From Epiperipatus broadwayi (lineage: Eukaryota; Onychophora; Udeonychophora; Euonychophora; Peripatidae): a DNA stretch of 64,000 bases. The notes under the pieces were generated by a model. It was not told the DNA's origin. It saw only the letters and a program-made list of their open reading frames with translations, and ran no database searches. The position numbers and the translations under genes were made by a program. The stretch lies in contig JAQFVV010006221.1 in assembly GCA_028023455.1 (NCBI GenBank), forward strand, positions 4,872,011 through 4,936,010, given 5' to 3'. Of the stretch, positions 24,101 through 35,225 are shown piece after piece; positions within the stretch are counted from its first letter, which is position 1, and every line of letters starts with the position of its first letter.

Positions 24101-25210
24101 ATTTTTTAAGAAAAAACCTTAACATAAAAAAACAAAACAGATATAATCTGAGATGTATACAAATAAAAACATAAATTTTTAGAATTAAACAATAAACAAA
24201 AGTAATACCAAATATGTAATAAAACAAAAAAACATGATTAATGTGACTTTACTGCACTTAGTGGACACACTCTCAATAAAAGGTAATTCACAGTCCATAG
24301 ACAACTTTACACTACCAGCTGCATGCACTCGATCAGAACTACCTGTAACTTTCCATACCCTGGGTATACATTTTTGAGTATCCACACCAACAAAAAAAAT
24401 CTTCTGCTGTGGCAATAAGGATGCAATTGCAGCCAATGCATGCCAAGTTCAATGATAATCTCTAGTTACACTTGGTTCCAGGGGAGATCCAGGTTTAACC
24501 AATGTTTTCTGATTTTTGAAAGTTACTGTAGAAAATGCTTGGAGTTTGGTTTTCACAACTTTAGAATCATATAGGTGGCTTTAGCTTAAGAGCTTTGACT
24601 ATCCTTTATCATCTTCTGAGTTTCCTCTTCCTAGATGTTTGTACAGGTGTAAATTCATTAGAAGACGAAACCTCCTTCTCCAAGGATGAAATCTGAACCA
24701 TTTCAGATTCAGTGTCAACATCAGTAGACATGGATTCCTGTGTAAGAAGAATAGCAACAGTTTTGGATGATGATGATATAGCAGAAATATTAGAACTATC
24801 AGAAAATAGGAACTTGATGAGTGATAAACTGGGCCCAGAAAATGTTTGAGACATTGATGAAAATCTTGAGGAGAAATCCTTAACAATACAAGACCTTGTT
24901 TTATAGAAGAAAAAAGGTTATTATTGAAGAAGAAACATCTCTAAAGGTTATTATTAAAGGAATACTCAGTAGCATGAAAAGTTGAGATATCACTAGGCAA
25001 ATCTCCCTTCTTTAAAGTGATAATGAATGTGACTGTGTTTATTAAAACTGAGATACTAACTCTTATCTCTAACAGTTATGTAAAGTTCAATATAATTCCT
25101 AACTTATTAAGCAGATGCTGGAAATCTGTATCACTGAAATTAATATAGCAATTCTTAATTTGATCAGCAAACATAAAAACATCAGAGGCGCATCTAGGTC
25201 AATGTAACAC
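21190..25210 (-). pseudogene. Ruined APE-type non-LTR retrotransposon (LINE)
   Basis: About 4 kb of minus-strand sequence decodes, with many stops, into the expected order of a LINE. An ORF1-like, Ser/Glu-rich region (about 24600-25200) is followed by an apurinic-type endonuclease. That block contains LLFGDFIMPYTDF and, 70 residues on, SPDLYFN...EPVIFSDHLAL (23459-23800), which match the GDFN and SDH motifs. Next come reverse transcriptase pieces HPISV...KIIETIIKDMIQP (about 22600-22740) and AGPIVIQLDISTAFDSISID (about 22430-22520). The copy is old and silent. The clade is not assignable; it is distinct from the RTE copies. Confidence 0.72.
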
Positions 25211-25483
25211 AACAGTTTATCATTTAAACAATGTTTATTTTTTTTGTTGAAAAAAATCTTTTTGGATAGAATTATGTACTTCTACCCATAATGTATCTGT
25301 TGTTAGAGTGAAGCAAAACCTTTATAAATAATGCTCCAACATTTTTTTTTGGCTAGCATCACATAAAATTCTTTGGTAGTTCTACCCGACATACATGATG
25401 TCCACTAGAGGTGCTAGTTTCTATGTTAGTACACAGAACATACAGGGTAGGGGCCCCAAAAGCAGAAATGCTTCTTCCAGCTG

Positions 25484-25640
25484 CTAGGTGGCGCTGTTCA
25501 CCATGCATATGCACAGGAACCTTCCACAAGCCAGCTGGCAGCAAAGCTGTCCGCCTGGTGGCGCTGGTTGCCATGTGTAAGCCCATACAGCTTGTCATCT
25601 ACAGAAACTACTAAGTATCTAGGTGGCGCTGATTGCCGTA
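25484..25640. repeat. Degenerate 65-70 bp tandem repeat, GC-richer
   Basis: GGTGGCGCTG followed by TTxxCC occurs three times at steps of 70 and 65 bases (near 25487, 25557, 25622), in a local island less AT-rich than its surroundings. The frames reported on both strands here (25359-25777) are a by-product. There is no coding evidence. Confidence 0.5.
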
Positions 25641-26749
25641 AACTACCAATTCTTTTACTGAAGCTTAAAAATATTAACTTTGGCATTTGTGATAGTAACG
25701 ATGAGCAAAGCACTGTAAAATTTTTAAATGATCTAAGTAAAGTAGGGAGGACAGTTAGTTTATTCTTTAAATATTGAAAATAATATTTATAGCATTAGAA
25801 ATATTTTTAAAAATGAATATTTTCAACTTGCCAAAAATAAAATGATTTTGTATGTATATGTCTTATAAGGCTTTCTAAAAATATGTTCCATATATTTTTA
25901 TACTTGAATCTTCAATCTTATATTGTATTCTCTACTCTTTGCTTTCTTATGATATTCAGTAATGTATTTTCATTCTTTCTTCTAAAATATCTTTATCATC
26001 TATTGTTTCATGTTTTGATTTTTTTAAATCTTCAGTAACAGACTTTTTTATTCTCTTCAATCATTAACCACATGTACATTACAAAACAACTCTATGACAA
26101 CACATATTTCTAGATTTCCTCAAATTTAAGTTCTCAGGATTCGAAGATAAATTTATTATAATTTTATTTAATAAAGCACAATTTCCCAAATTATAGCTGA
26201 CAGATCAAGTCCACTACCATTTTATTTTTTGTGAGAATATACATATACAAAGTGTGCAGGCTTTTTTAAAACAATGATGCAATGTGGATATGGAATATCT
26301 TTTATAAAGTATATTTAGTAATAATACAGAAAATATCTGACAAATCAGTTATTATAAATTGTGCATTTTTTTTATTAACATCAGTTTTCAATCCTGTGTG
26401 ATTCCTCATTACTTATTTAATAGTTGCTGGCATGTGTTAAAATGAATAATGTATTCAAGATAATGAAATTACAATTTATCATATGTTTTATTAACTCAAA
26501 GAAAACAGAATTTGAATACATATTAATCGTATTCAAATTTTATCTATATAATTATAATTTTCTATTATTTTTAAAATTTATTGTCAGATTGCACACATTA
26601 TCAGAATGTGAATTCCTAAAAAAATTTTGCTAGAAAAATAGAATCAAATTATGGTAAAATACACCTCCATGAACAAATGACATACACCAAATCAAGTGAC
26701 TAGGAATATCAAATATTAAATCTTATATTAGCAAATTGAAACAAATTAA
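25641..26749. other. Intron, AT-rich
   Basis: Nothing recognised before the CAGAT target site of the LTR element. Confidence 0.5.
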
Positions 26750-26754
26750 CAGAT

Positions 26755-27330
26755 TGCTATGTACATATGTAATAATTAAAAAGTTTTAATAAGTTTTATT
26801 AAATGAAATAGACAATAAGAAAGGAATTTTGCAATTTAAATTTTGGAACGCTACTGATCAGTTGTATTAAAGATAAGCTCTCCAGATTAAAAACTAATGA
26901 ATGCAACTAGATTAAAAGTGCTGATTTCTAAAAGTAGACAATAGCTGAGAATTAATTGGTTTATGCAACATTCCTTAACAAGAATAAAAAGGGAACAAAA
27001 AATAACTATGGCGCACTTGCAGCGAGGAACTTATTGACAGCACATGAAAGTCAAGAGTGCTTAAATTTAGCAGCGGAAAAAACCCAGTGAACTCTACCAC
27101 TGAAAATGAAAAAGTGGACCTAGGAACTTTGCAAGCCACATCAGTCTATATTATGTTTTTTAGTATGCTTCATGGCCAGCGATCGTAAGTTAAAGATAAC
27201 TGTGTTCTAGTTTATATATGTAATATTAACTATCCAACTAATAATTCTAATTAAACTATTTTATCTAATCATTTTGGTTTCTGTTTGTCTATTTTACCTG
27301 ATTAAGCCGAGTAAGTGGCTGTACACAGCA
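26755..27330 (+). repeat. 5' LTR
   Basis: 576 bp, TG...CA ends, with scattered substitutions and small indels against the 3' LTR. Immediately downstream, GGAAAC then TGGTGCAGTCATCGACAGG starts with the TGG expected of a primer binding site. The tRNA was not identified. Confidence 0.9.
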
Positions 27331-27592
27331 GGAAACTGGTGCAGTCATCGACAGGATATGTTCCAATAGAAAAATCTGGTTCAAATTAGAAACAGTAGTG
27401 GATTCGAATTGAATTGTATAACGTAGAGAAGGTGACAAGGAAATTGAGAATCGAATTCCGGGTGAATATAGAATTAGTCGGAGAAATTGTTTAGTAAGTG
27501 TATTAATAGTAATTTGTTTCAGTAAGTGTGTTATTAGTTATCTCGTAGTGAAATAGAAAAGAATTATATTTTTTTAAAAAGTAAAACAGAAA

Positions 27593-28320
27593 ATGACATC
27601 AGTGCCTCAAGTAACAATTAACGAGTTCAACGTTAATAACCCTTTTGATTGGCCGATTTACCTTAAGAGAATAGAGAAACTGTTTTTGATTAATGGTACA
27701 ACAAGCGTCCCCATTAAAGTTGCCATGTTATTTGTTATGCTGGGCAACAAGTAATAGAAATAGAAAATAGGCTCTGTTATCACGAAGAGCCAGAGAATTT
27801 GCCATACAATATAGTTACGGGAAATTAAATAATTTTTTCAGCCCCCAGCCTTCGAAGCATGTCGCAAGACTACACTTTAGAAACTGAAGGCAAAACAAGG
27901 GAGAGCACCTTGGAGACTATGATCAAGCACTAAGAGAACTTGCTAAGAGTGGCAGTTATGGCAATGCCTTAGAGGATAATCTGCTTGAACAATTACTTTG
28001 GGGCATATCAGATGATAGGTTTAGGCAGCAGTTACTGAACTCAAGAGAGTTGACGTACGAGGAAGCAACCAAAATGGAAATAGTTCACGAAATTGTACTC
28101 GACCAATCGGAGGTATTTAGAAATTTTGCCAACAAAAACGATGGTAACGGATATATTCGGAAAACTGAAAATAAGTCCCAACCTGTTAAGAGCAAAACAT
28201 ATGAAATAGTGTGTTATTGTGGGGAAAAAAGGCCACATGCAGTGTAAATATAATAAGGAGCATTGTAGGACCTGTGGTAAAGTAGGGCATTTGCAGAAAG
28301 TATGTCGAAATAAAAGGGAA
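27593..28320 (+). pseudogene. gag remnant with zinc knuckle
   Basis: The ATG at 27593 opens MTSVPQVTINEFNVNNPFDW; the frame stops after LGNK, and similarity goes on in another frame as GQQVIEIENRL. After a further break, 27900-28240 encodes a capsid-like helical region (LRELAKSGSYGNALEDNLLE, then ISDDRFRQQLL). A frameshift lies in the first Cys-His box. The second box, CRTCGKVGHLQKVC (28264-28305), is a complete C-X2-C-X4-H-X4-C nucleic-acid-binding knuckle. At least three reading-frame lesions are present, so no Gag is made. Confidence 0.8.
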
Positions 28321-28429
28321 AAGGATCATGATAGCTCGCCAACTTGTAAAGTCAAAAATAAAAAAAAGTGTGATATTTACAATACACAAATTTGATATGG
28401 AAATCAATTTATGCTGACCATTAAATTAT

Positions 28430-29415
28430 AACAGACACAAGTGAAAATGGAAATTGACAGCGGAGCAGTGTGTCAATGATGACACTCAAAGACTGTGAGA
28501 AAGTAGTGCAAAATCGAAAAAATCCCCCCTTTATTAATGAAAACAAGATTAAGAGCAAAAGATGCTAGCGGAACCAATATGAAGATATTAGGGAAAGTGA
28601 TGGCTCAGATTGAATTAAATAGTAAGGTTCGAACACTACCATTATATATAGTACAGGGCAGTCTTAATCCTATTATAGGCAGGGAATGGTTCGATGTTTT
28701 GGGAATAGAGATATGTGTGATAAATAAGGTTGCTATTGAGCAAGAAATGAGAAATAAATATAGTGAATTATTTAAAAGTGATGAGAGCAAAATTATGATG
28801 ATGCCTATAAACATAGAGCTACAAGGTGGGGTGACCCCCGCTATTTGCAGACCCAGAAAAGTCCCTTTTGTGCTACAAACTAAAGTGGAACAAGAGTTAA
28901 TAAATCTGGTTAGTAAGGGTGTATTAATTTTCAGACAGAAACTCCGCACAAAACTATCGTTAATCCACCCAGAACAAAATTCTACACACTATGAAAGTAA
29001 CAGGAGATACTATTTTCTCCAAGGGAGAAAGAGTGTGGGTTAGAGACGGTATCAGGAAATACTGGGTGAAGGCCTTCATAAAAGAAATTCTGTCAAGACA
29101 AATAATACTTGTAGAGACAGAAATGGGAAAAACAATGCACAAATATATAAATCATGTGAGATGTTGAGAAGAAGAATTAGTGCAAATTGGAAGTACTACA
29201 TACTACAGCACCGTACATTCCCAAAAGTGAAGAGAAAATCCGATGATCAAGAAACTGAAGAAGCCAATGAAATGCCAGTAGAAGAGAAATCCGACGATCA
29301 AGAAACTGAAGAAGCCAGCAAAATACCAGAAGAAGAGAAAACATCACGAAGATGTTTAAGAACAAGAAAAGAACCCACTTACTTAAAAGACTATGTAAGA
29401 CTTCAGAAACAATAA
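28430..29415 (+). pseudogene. pol remnant: protease, RT entry, integrase C-terminus
   Basis: VKMEIDSGA near 28441-28470 carries the aspartic protease DSG. The open frame 28537-29043 covers the protease C-terminal half (LNPIIGREWFDVLGI) and the reverse transcriptase entry (RPRKVPFVLQTKVEQELINL). The text then jumps to SKGERVWVRDGIRKYWVKAF (from about 29006, in another frame), the usual Ty3/gypsy integrase C-terminal block. A last charged frame (29161-29415) holds a duplicated SDDQETEEA segment and ends with RTRKEPTYLKDYV, a common C-terminal signature of gypsy integrases. The catalytic YxDD and DDE residues are absent. Confidence 0.82.
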
Positions 29416-29428
29416 TTTCTGAAGAAGG

Positions 29429-30007
29429 TGCTATATACATATGTAATAATTAAAAAGTTTTAATAAGTTTTATTAAATGAAATAGACAATAAGAAAGGAA
29501 TTTTGTAATTTAAATTTTGGAACACTACTGATCAGGTGTATTAAAAATAAGCTCTCCAGATTAAAAACTAATTAAAGCAACTAGATTAAAAGTGCTGATT
29601 TCTAAAAGTAGACAATAGCCGAGAATTAATTGGTTTCTGCAACATTCCTTAACAAGAATAAAAAAGGGAACAAAAAATAACTATGGCACACTTGCAGCGG
29701 GGAACTTATTGATTGCACATGAAAGTCAAGAGTGTTTAAATTTAGCAACGGAAAGAATCCAGTGAACTCCACCACTGAAGGTGAAAATGTGAACCTAGGA
29801 ACTATGCAGGCCACACCATCTATATTATGTTTTTCGTATGCCTTCTTGGACAGCAATCGTAAGTTAAAGATAATTGTGTTCTAGTTTATATATGTAATAT
29901 TAACTATCCGACTAATAATTCTAATTAAACTATTTTGTCTAATCATTTTGGTTTCTGCTTGTCTATTTTACCTGATTGTTAAGCCGAGTGAGTGGCTGTA
30001 CACAACA
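29429..30007 (+). repeat. 3' LTR
   Basis: 579 bp, colinear with the 5' LTR. A purine-rich CTGAAGAAGG lies just upstream, where a polypurine tract is expected. Confidence 0.9.
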
Positions 30008-30172
30008 CAGATCATTCATTTTTTTAATCAACTTATTATGCTACTTAACCATTAGTATTAATTATTCTATAGAAAATTTTATTATCAATTTTGGGTAAGT
30101 CCCACTCTCAATATGATTGATAACATTATTACCAAATTCACTACTTCCTTTATTTTGCTGTAATATCTTATA

Positions 30173-30477
30173 TAAATACAATTTATCCATTACTTTGAAC
30201 ACTTTGTAGCAAAAACCTTTTATTGACCTAAATTCACGCACAATCTTACATTTCCACTGTCCTGCGGTCGTCTTCAGAGCTATATATTTTATACTTTTAT
30301 TATTTTATTAATTTTTATTTCTTATGGTATTTATATAGTTATGTGTTTTATGTTGTTCATTGCATCGTAGCTCTGAAGAAGATTGCAGGACAACCGAAAC
30401 ATAACATTGTGCATGAATATAGGTCAATAAAAGGTTTTTGCTAAAAAGTGTTCAAAGTAGTGGATAAATTGTATTTA
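30173..30477. repeat. Foldback element with CTGAAGA...GAAAC motif in both arms
   Basis: Arms 30173-30281 and 30370-30477 are near-complementary: TAAATACAATTTATCC pairs with GGATAAATTGTATTTA, and AGCAAAAACCTTTTATTGAC with its complement. The inner ends carry, on the minus strand (left arm) and plus strand (right arm), CTGAAGA, a hairpin around GCAGGAC, and GAAA. This order recalls a hammerhead core but has an extra base before stem II. No flanking duplication is clear. Confidence 0.65.
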
Positions 30478-30500
30478 TGGTTGCATTATATTTCAATTGT

Positions 30501-31577
30501 TTTTTCTTTATGATACACACTTCAATGTTCATGTGATGAATTCGTTTAGAATGTATTTTATTATTTAGATAAAACTAGCCTTTGAAAATTTCTAAGCTGA
30601 TTTAAAATTTCTCCATCTACATAAAAAAAAAAAAAAGTCTGGCAAATATTGCTTTGCTCTTTAATTTTTTATGTATATGCATATTTAATCAATGAAAATT
30701 AAAAGACAATACATTCTACATTATTTTCTTTCCATACATATATATATATATATGAAAGCTTATTATTAAAAGTTTATGTTCAACACTCAAAGCAAGCTGT
30801 TAATATACATTGTATCAAAAGAAATAGTAAAAAAAAATGACAAATTATCACTAAATTTTTTCGAGCATCAATCTGCCTTGTATAAAAATGACCTTTTCCT
30901 GATTTCTCATAAAAGAACCAAACTCTGATTTTAAAGACTTTCAATATAACTGCTACATGTAACTTAGAACAAATGATAACAGTAACCCAGTTCCTTTGAA
31001 GTTTTTTAAGCATTACCATACTTAAAAGGGCATCGAAGATGCTAAGCAGATATATTTATTCATATTCTTGATCAGACGAACCTATATGATATTGTTAGAA
31101 TAAACAAGGCATCATTGATGAAGCTTTGTAATATCCCCTTAAGTGTCACTTAGTGAACAGGACAATCAATGCAAATATCTACCTCAACCCTATACTGCAA
31201 GCGATTATAGATTGTGAAAGTTCATGTGCTGGTATCATCCTGCTGAAAAATGAGTTTAGACTTTTATTGTTTAAAAGTTATAATACAACCATTTTGTCAA
31301 AATGTTCAGGTCGAACTTCTAATTTCAAAATGATATAATGGATAAAGAAAAAATGTTCTGTAAACTTTTTCACAAGAAAATAGTTGCGATGTGGTAGAAT
31401 TGGGATAAGAGGTGCCCTAATAAAAAAAACCCAACAACTTGAAAATAAACATATAGAGTACATATTCAAATATGCAGCCATCACTAATTGCCCAATAGTA
31501 ATCAGTGAAGCATGATGTTCACACACACAAACATAAGCACACATATGTATTCTTAAATACCTAAAATATTTATATAC
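30501..31577. other. Intron, AT-rich
   Basis: Nothing recognised. The plus- and minus-strand frames of 60-80 codons here lack any family similarity. Confidence 0.45.
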
Positions 31578-31697
31578 CTTTTTAGATGCTGCCAAAGAAC
31601 CAATTAGACATAAATGAGGAGTATAAAATAATTTTAAGCGCATAAAAAGAAATGCTATAGCAGCAAATGCACTTCCTTGCAAAAAATTATAAACAAT
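31578..31697 (-). CDS. DPY19-like C-mannosyltransferase, exon with [12 protein letters not shown] motif
   Basis: A 120-bp, 40-codon exon, phase 0 at both ends, lies between acceptor TATTTTAG and donor AAG-GTATAT. It reads [18 protein letters not shown], then [25 protein letters not shown]19 proteins have at this place LVYH-x-LQ followed by a membrane helix and MRLKLFLTPHMC, so the match is close. The helix spans about residues 8-18. Upstream in the transcript is the 28-bp exon 40887-40914, whose last residues HPE suit the preceding loop; downstream is 11401-11575. Read-through beyond the donor (to 31278) is intron. Confidence 0.92.
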
Positions 31698-33309
31698 CTA
31701 AAATAAAATAAAAAGAATAAAATACTAAATTAAATTTTTTGATATAATACAGTAATTATAAAAAAAATAAAATATTAAATTTTTTGATAAAATAATTGTT
31801 TTAAAAAAAAAAAAAAAGCAGAACTTTTTTTAGGGATTTTTTTTTTTCATGTGAAATTTAAATAAAATATTTATCTGCTGCAAATAATTATTTCATTTTT
31901 TGACACACATCCCTCCCCCAAATTATTCAACAACCTTCATCTATGAAAATGTTTGTGAGTATAGAGAGAATGTAAATAAGTTTGAAAAGAATGTACAAAT
32001 TACTATTTTTTACTTAATAGGAGAAAGTTGTTAATTTTTATGCTCATTTTTAAAGTACCTAATTAAAATGAATTATTATCAAATTTATAATTAAAAAATA
32101 AAATTCATTAAAGAGATAGTTATTTTGATTGTAAATCAAATTGAAATAAATTATGGACTTCATTAATATTGTAATAATATCAAACTGAGGTCAATATGAT
32201 GTTCTCAATATTACAAAAGGGCCATATTAATAATTAATTTTAAAAAAAAATTGCTATACATTTTATCACTAGAAATTTTGATATACTTAGGTATTAGTCC
32301 TGCAATGCAGAGGAGATGGTATGCCTTTTCACAACCACAAAAAATGAGTAATCTTGTGATCACGTGAAATTTAAGCAAAATAAACCCTTCGATGTTATCT
32401 GATCTCATATGAAAACATGTTTCTCTTTATCAAAACGTTTTTTTTTTTTTTGATATTTCGACATTTTCAGTTACTGTATAGACTTCTTTCTGACAACTTC
32501 ATTTCAATTGCATTTTTGCTTCATCCAAGTATTTCTACTTCTGAGTTACTCCAGTTCATTTGATTTTAAGTGTGTAAGTATACATAGTGTTCGTTTTTTT
32601 TCCTTTTGATTTTCTTTTCGTAACGTCCTAATGCTTGTTAGGATCATTTTCACGTGAACCACAGATATAACTTTGTGAATCCAGCAACTGGGGTTCAAAT
32701 ACAAAACACTGAAAGACTATAGGGTTCCATTATGAAATAAGCAGCAGTGAGGGGCATGAAGGCAACACCTCAGCTCATACCTGGTCAAATGTATGTGGTG
32801 TAGATTGGGAAAAAAGTGACGATGCATTCATTTTGTATACTGAACGACAAAAAAAAAAAGAAAAAATTTCTGCCAGGATGAAAAGTTAATAAAAGTGTTG
32901 TAATTTATATTTCTTTATTTTCATGAATTTCTTTTTTTTTTTAACAAAAAATACATTTGTTTATTAGCATTTCTGTGGAAAATCCCGTTCAGCCAATATA
33001 CTGCATAATCATGTGTTCAGCAAAACTCCATTGGGGGGGTTCCTGGTTGAGATCTCCATTTTGTATCAAAAAAGTAAATGCCAAATTGCTTGTTTCAACA
33101 CAACAATTCCTGTTATATATTAGATGATAAGTATAATATGTGTGTATTTTGTTTTTGTTTTTAAATATTTTAAAAAATGATAATTTAGTGATTGTTTTGC
33201 TCATATTTAAAGTACCATTTGGGACTTGCGTAATGGCATCTCATATTTTATATATTTTAGGAGGGGCGAGAAAATGTACTTTTTAAGATCGATTTTTTTT
33301 TGTGAAATT
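31698..33309. other. Intron with a foldback-arm fragment and a possible SINE
   Basis: Segment 32298-32345 (ATTAGTCCTGCAATGCAG, then TGCCTTTTCACA) matches the arm of the foldback at 33664-33930. Around 32640-32860 a GGGGTTCAAATAC B-box-like word and a downstream A tract suggest a tRNA-type SINE, but no A box or flanking duplication supports it. Confidence 0.4.
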
Positions 33310-33640
33310 CATACCTTTAATGTTGTTATAAATTTTATAGTGTGAAAGTCGTATATATTTCTGCATGGCAAATCAATATTTTTTTTAAATTTTCTTTTTA
33401 ATATTGATTTACTATTGTTATAAATTTTAAAGCTTTTCACGTGAAAGTCATATATATTTGTGTATGCAAATCAATATTTTTTTAAAATGTTCTTTTTAAT
33501 ATCGATTTCTTGTTCAAATTCATATATCTTTATTACTGTTATAAATTAAAATTCTGCTCCATTTACTATGGTATATTACTATAAATTTTATACTTTTTCA
33601 TATGAAAGTCGTATATAATTCCACTCCATATTTTTTTTTT
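33310..33640. repeat. Degenerate tandem repeat, unit about 90-120 bp
   Basis: TTATAAATTTTA with GTGAAAGTCGTATATAT shortly after it, followed by CAAATCAATATTTTTTT, recurs about three to four times with indels. Confidence 0.55.
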
Positions 33641-33663
33641 TTTTGGTGTGAAAGTGGTAGTTT

Positions 33664-33930
33664 TACTCCTGCAACATGGAGCACGTATTAGACATGCTAT
33701 GCCTTTTCACATATGTATTCAACCTGCCGATAACTTTGTAAATTTTGCGAAAATATCATATACAAGATCCGTTTACACATTACTTTTTGCAAATCTTGTG
33801 AAAATATCATATACAAGATATGTGTACACATTATTTTGGTCAGATTACAAGATTAGAAAGTTATCAGCAGATTGTTACGATTGTAAAAAGGTGCAGCAGG
33901 TCTAATATGTACTCCATGTTGCAGGACTAA
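33664..33930. repeat. Foldback element with internal direct repeat
   Basis: TCCTGCAACATGGAGCACGT (33668-33687) pairs with the reverse of the right end (TACTCCATGTTGCAGGA, near 33908-33926). Between the arms, AAAATATCATATACAAGAT occurs twice about 50 bp apart, followed by GT.TACACATTA in both. Another partial arm lies at 32298. Confidence 0.65.
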
Positions 33931-34218
33931 TATCTAAGTACTGAAATTTTAATTGTAAAATAATAGAATTAATATTTCCATTATGAAATATTATAACTGT
34001 ATTTATTGGTGTAAATATAATTATAATGCATATAAAATATGATGTACTACATGTATATGTTTTTATATAATGAAAATATAACTATTTTATAGTAATTAAT
34101 TTATTAAGTGAAAAAAAAGTTATTTTATTTTCTGATATTATTAAAAGTAGTCCTTTAAGTAATTTACATTAGTTAAAGATAAGAAAAAAAAACATCTTTT
34201 CTTTTTTTTATAAATATT

Positions 34219-34662
34219 TTAGTATGGCTGTAATCTCAAGCATGTGCGCGTAAAAATGCTACAGTAGGGACCTCTTTAGATCTTAACCACAAGCTTACAT
34301 TTTGAAAGAAAAGAGAGGAACCCCCTTAAAAGGAGGGGAACCCCTCCTTTACTTCAACCTACTTTCTATATAAATAGGTGAAGCTGAAGCGGTTAGATCA
34401 GAGAGCGTGAAGCTATTCAATACTTCACTGATTAAGTCCACATTTCTTATTACACATTATTGAATAGTTCCACGCTCACAGATCTAACCGCTTCAGCTTC
34501 ACCTATTTATATAGAAAGTAGGTTGAAGTAAAGAAGGGGTTCCCCTCCTTTGGGGGGGGGGGGTTCCCCTCTTTTCTTCCAAAATATAAGTTTGTGGTTA
34601 AGACCTAAAGAGGTCCCTACTGTCGCATTTTTATGCGCACATGCTTGAGGTTACAGCCTTAG
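34219..34662. mobile_element. Large foldback element B1 with TATA boxes in both arms
   Basis: Near-perfect arms of about 200 bp around a loop of some 40 bp. Outer ends are TTAGTATGGCTGTAA and its partner TTACAGCCTTAG, flanked by TAAATATT at 34211-34218 and 34663-34670 (8 bp). Each arm has TTTCTATATAAATAGG pointing to the centre, 50-60 bp before GTGAAGCT and AAGTCCAC words. The foldback at 59465-59988 shares this plan and similar ends (AGGCTKTAACCT), so they are one superfamily. G-runs near 34549 break the right arm. No protein is encoded. Confidence 0.72.
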
Positions 34663-34841
34663 TAAATATTCTTATGTAATCAATGTGTGTTTAAATAAAT
34701 TTATAATTACAACTTTAAAATATTTTAGATAACAAGAAAAGCAGATATAAAATTTTATTTTGATTTAATTATACTTATAATCCTTGGTTGGAATTTTTCT
34801 TTTAATTTTGATTGTATTGTATAAAAGGGGGGGGGAGTTTA

Positions 34842-35218
34842 TTAATGATTTAATAAAAACAAGATGAAAATTGATTTAAATTGTGATTGAAGAGGGCTGC
34901 AATGTATTGTCATAAAAAGGATATAAATAGGCAGACAAGTCACTGACTTTTTTTCTCCTGTTTCTTGCTGTTGGATAGTACTTGTCACATTGTTAAAGAC
35001 AACCTGGCAACAACCATAGCTAAAGCATTTGTTGGTGCACTTTTTAGCGAAGTGATCGGCATATGGAACAAATATTATCTTTTGACCACTCCTTGTTATT
35101 AATTGAAGATGACCAAAATCTTTAGTGAAATGAAAACCATAATGTGCTGCTAAAAACTTGAGTGTGCCAATCAGACTGTAGAGCATATAATCCTCCTGAA
35201 GATGATGATCATCTGTTG
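34842..35218 (-). CDS. Unrecognised exon-like open frame
   Basis: After a good acceptor (TTGTTTCATGCAG) the minus strand stays open for about 125 codons: ATDDHHLQEDYMLYSLIGTL, KFLAAHYGFHFTKDFGHLQL, then a Cys-rich stretch with KKCTNKCFSYGCC. Codon content is less repetitive than other frames in the window, and an AATAAA overlaps the stop. I do not recognise the protein. The DPY19-like exons on each side join in frame without it, so it would be a nested gene, an alternative exon, a domesticated fragment or chance. The last part (ILFMTIHCS onward) looks like intron. Confidence 0.35.
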
Positions 35219-35225
35219 CCTGCAT

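Larger units (their letters stand above)
26755..30007 (+). mobile_element. Internally deleted Ty3/gypsy-type LTR retrotransposon
   Basis: Two direct LTRs (26755-27330 and 29429-30007) both start TGCTAT and end ACA(G/A)CA. They are flanked by CAGAT at 26750-26754 and 30008-30012, a perfect 5-bp target duplication. Inside, in order, are a primer-binding region, a broken gag with a zinc knuckle, a protease DSG, the entry to reverse transcriptase, and then directly the integrase C-terminal end. Most of reverse transcriptase, RNase H and the integrase core is gone. The LTR pair and target duplication show it inserted as an LTR element. The deletion may have been present already if it moved in trans. 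Confidence 0.9.

Noticed and set aside
25359-25777. Five overlapping frames in a GC-richer island
   Set aside because: No recognisable protein; a local degenerate repeat explains the lack of stops.
28605-28949. Minus-strand frame opposite the pol remnant
   Set aside because: Antisense shadow of the gypsy-type protease/RT frame.
31278-31577. Continuation of the exon frame past 31578
   Set aside because: Lies beyond a good GT donor; the family similarity stops exactly at the donor.
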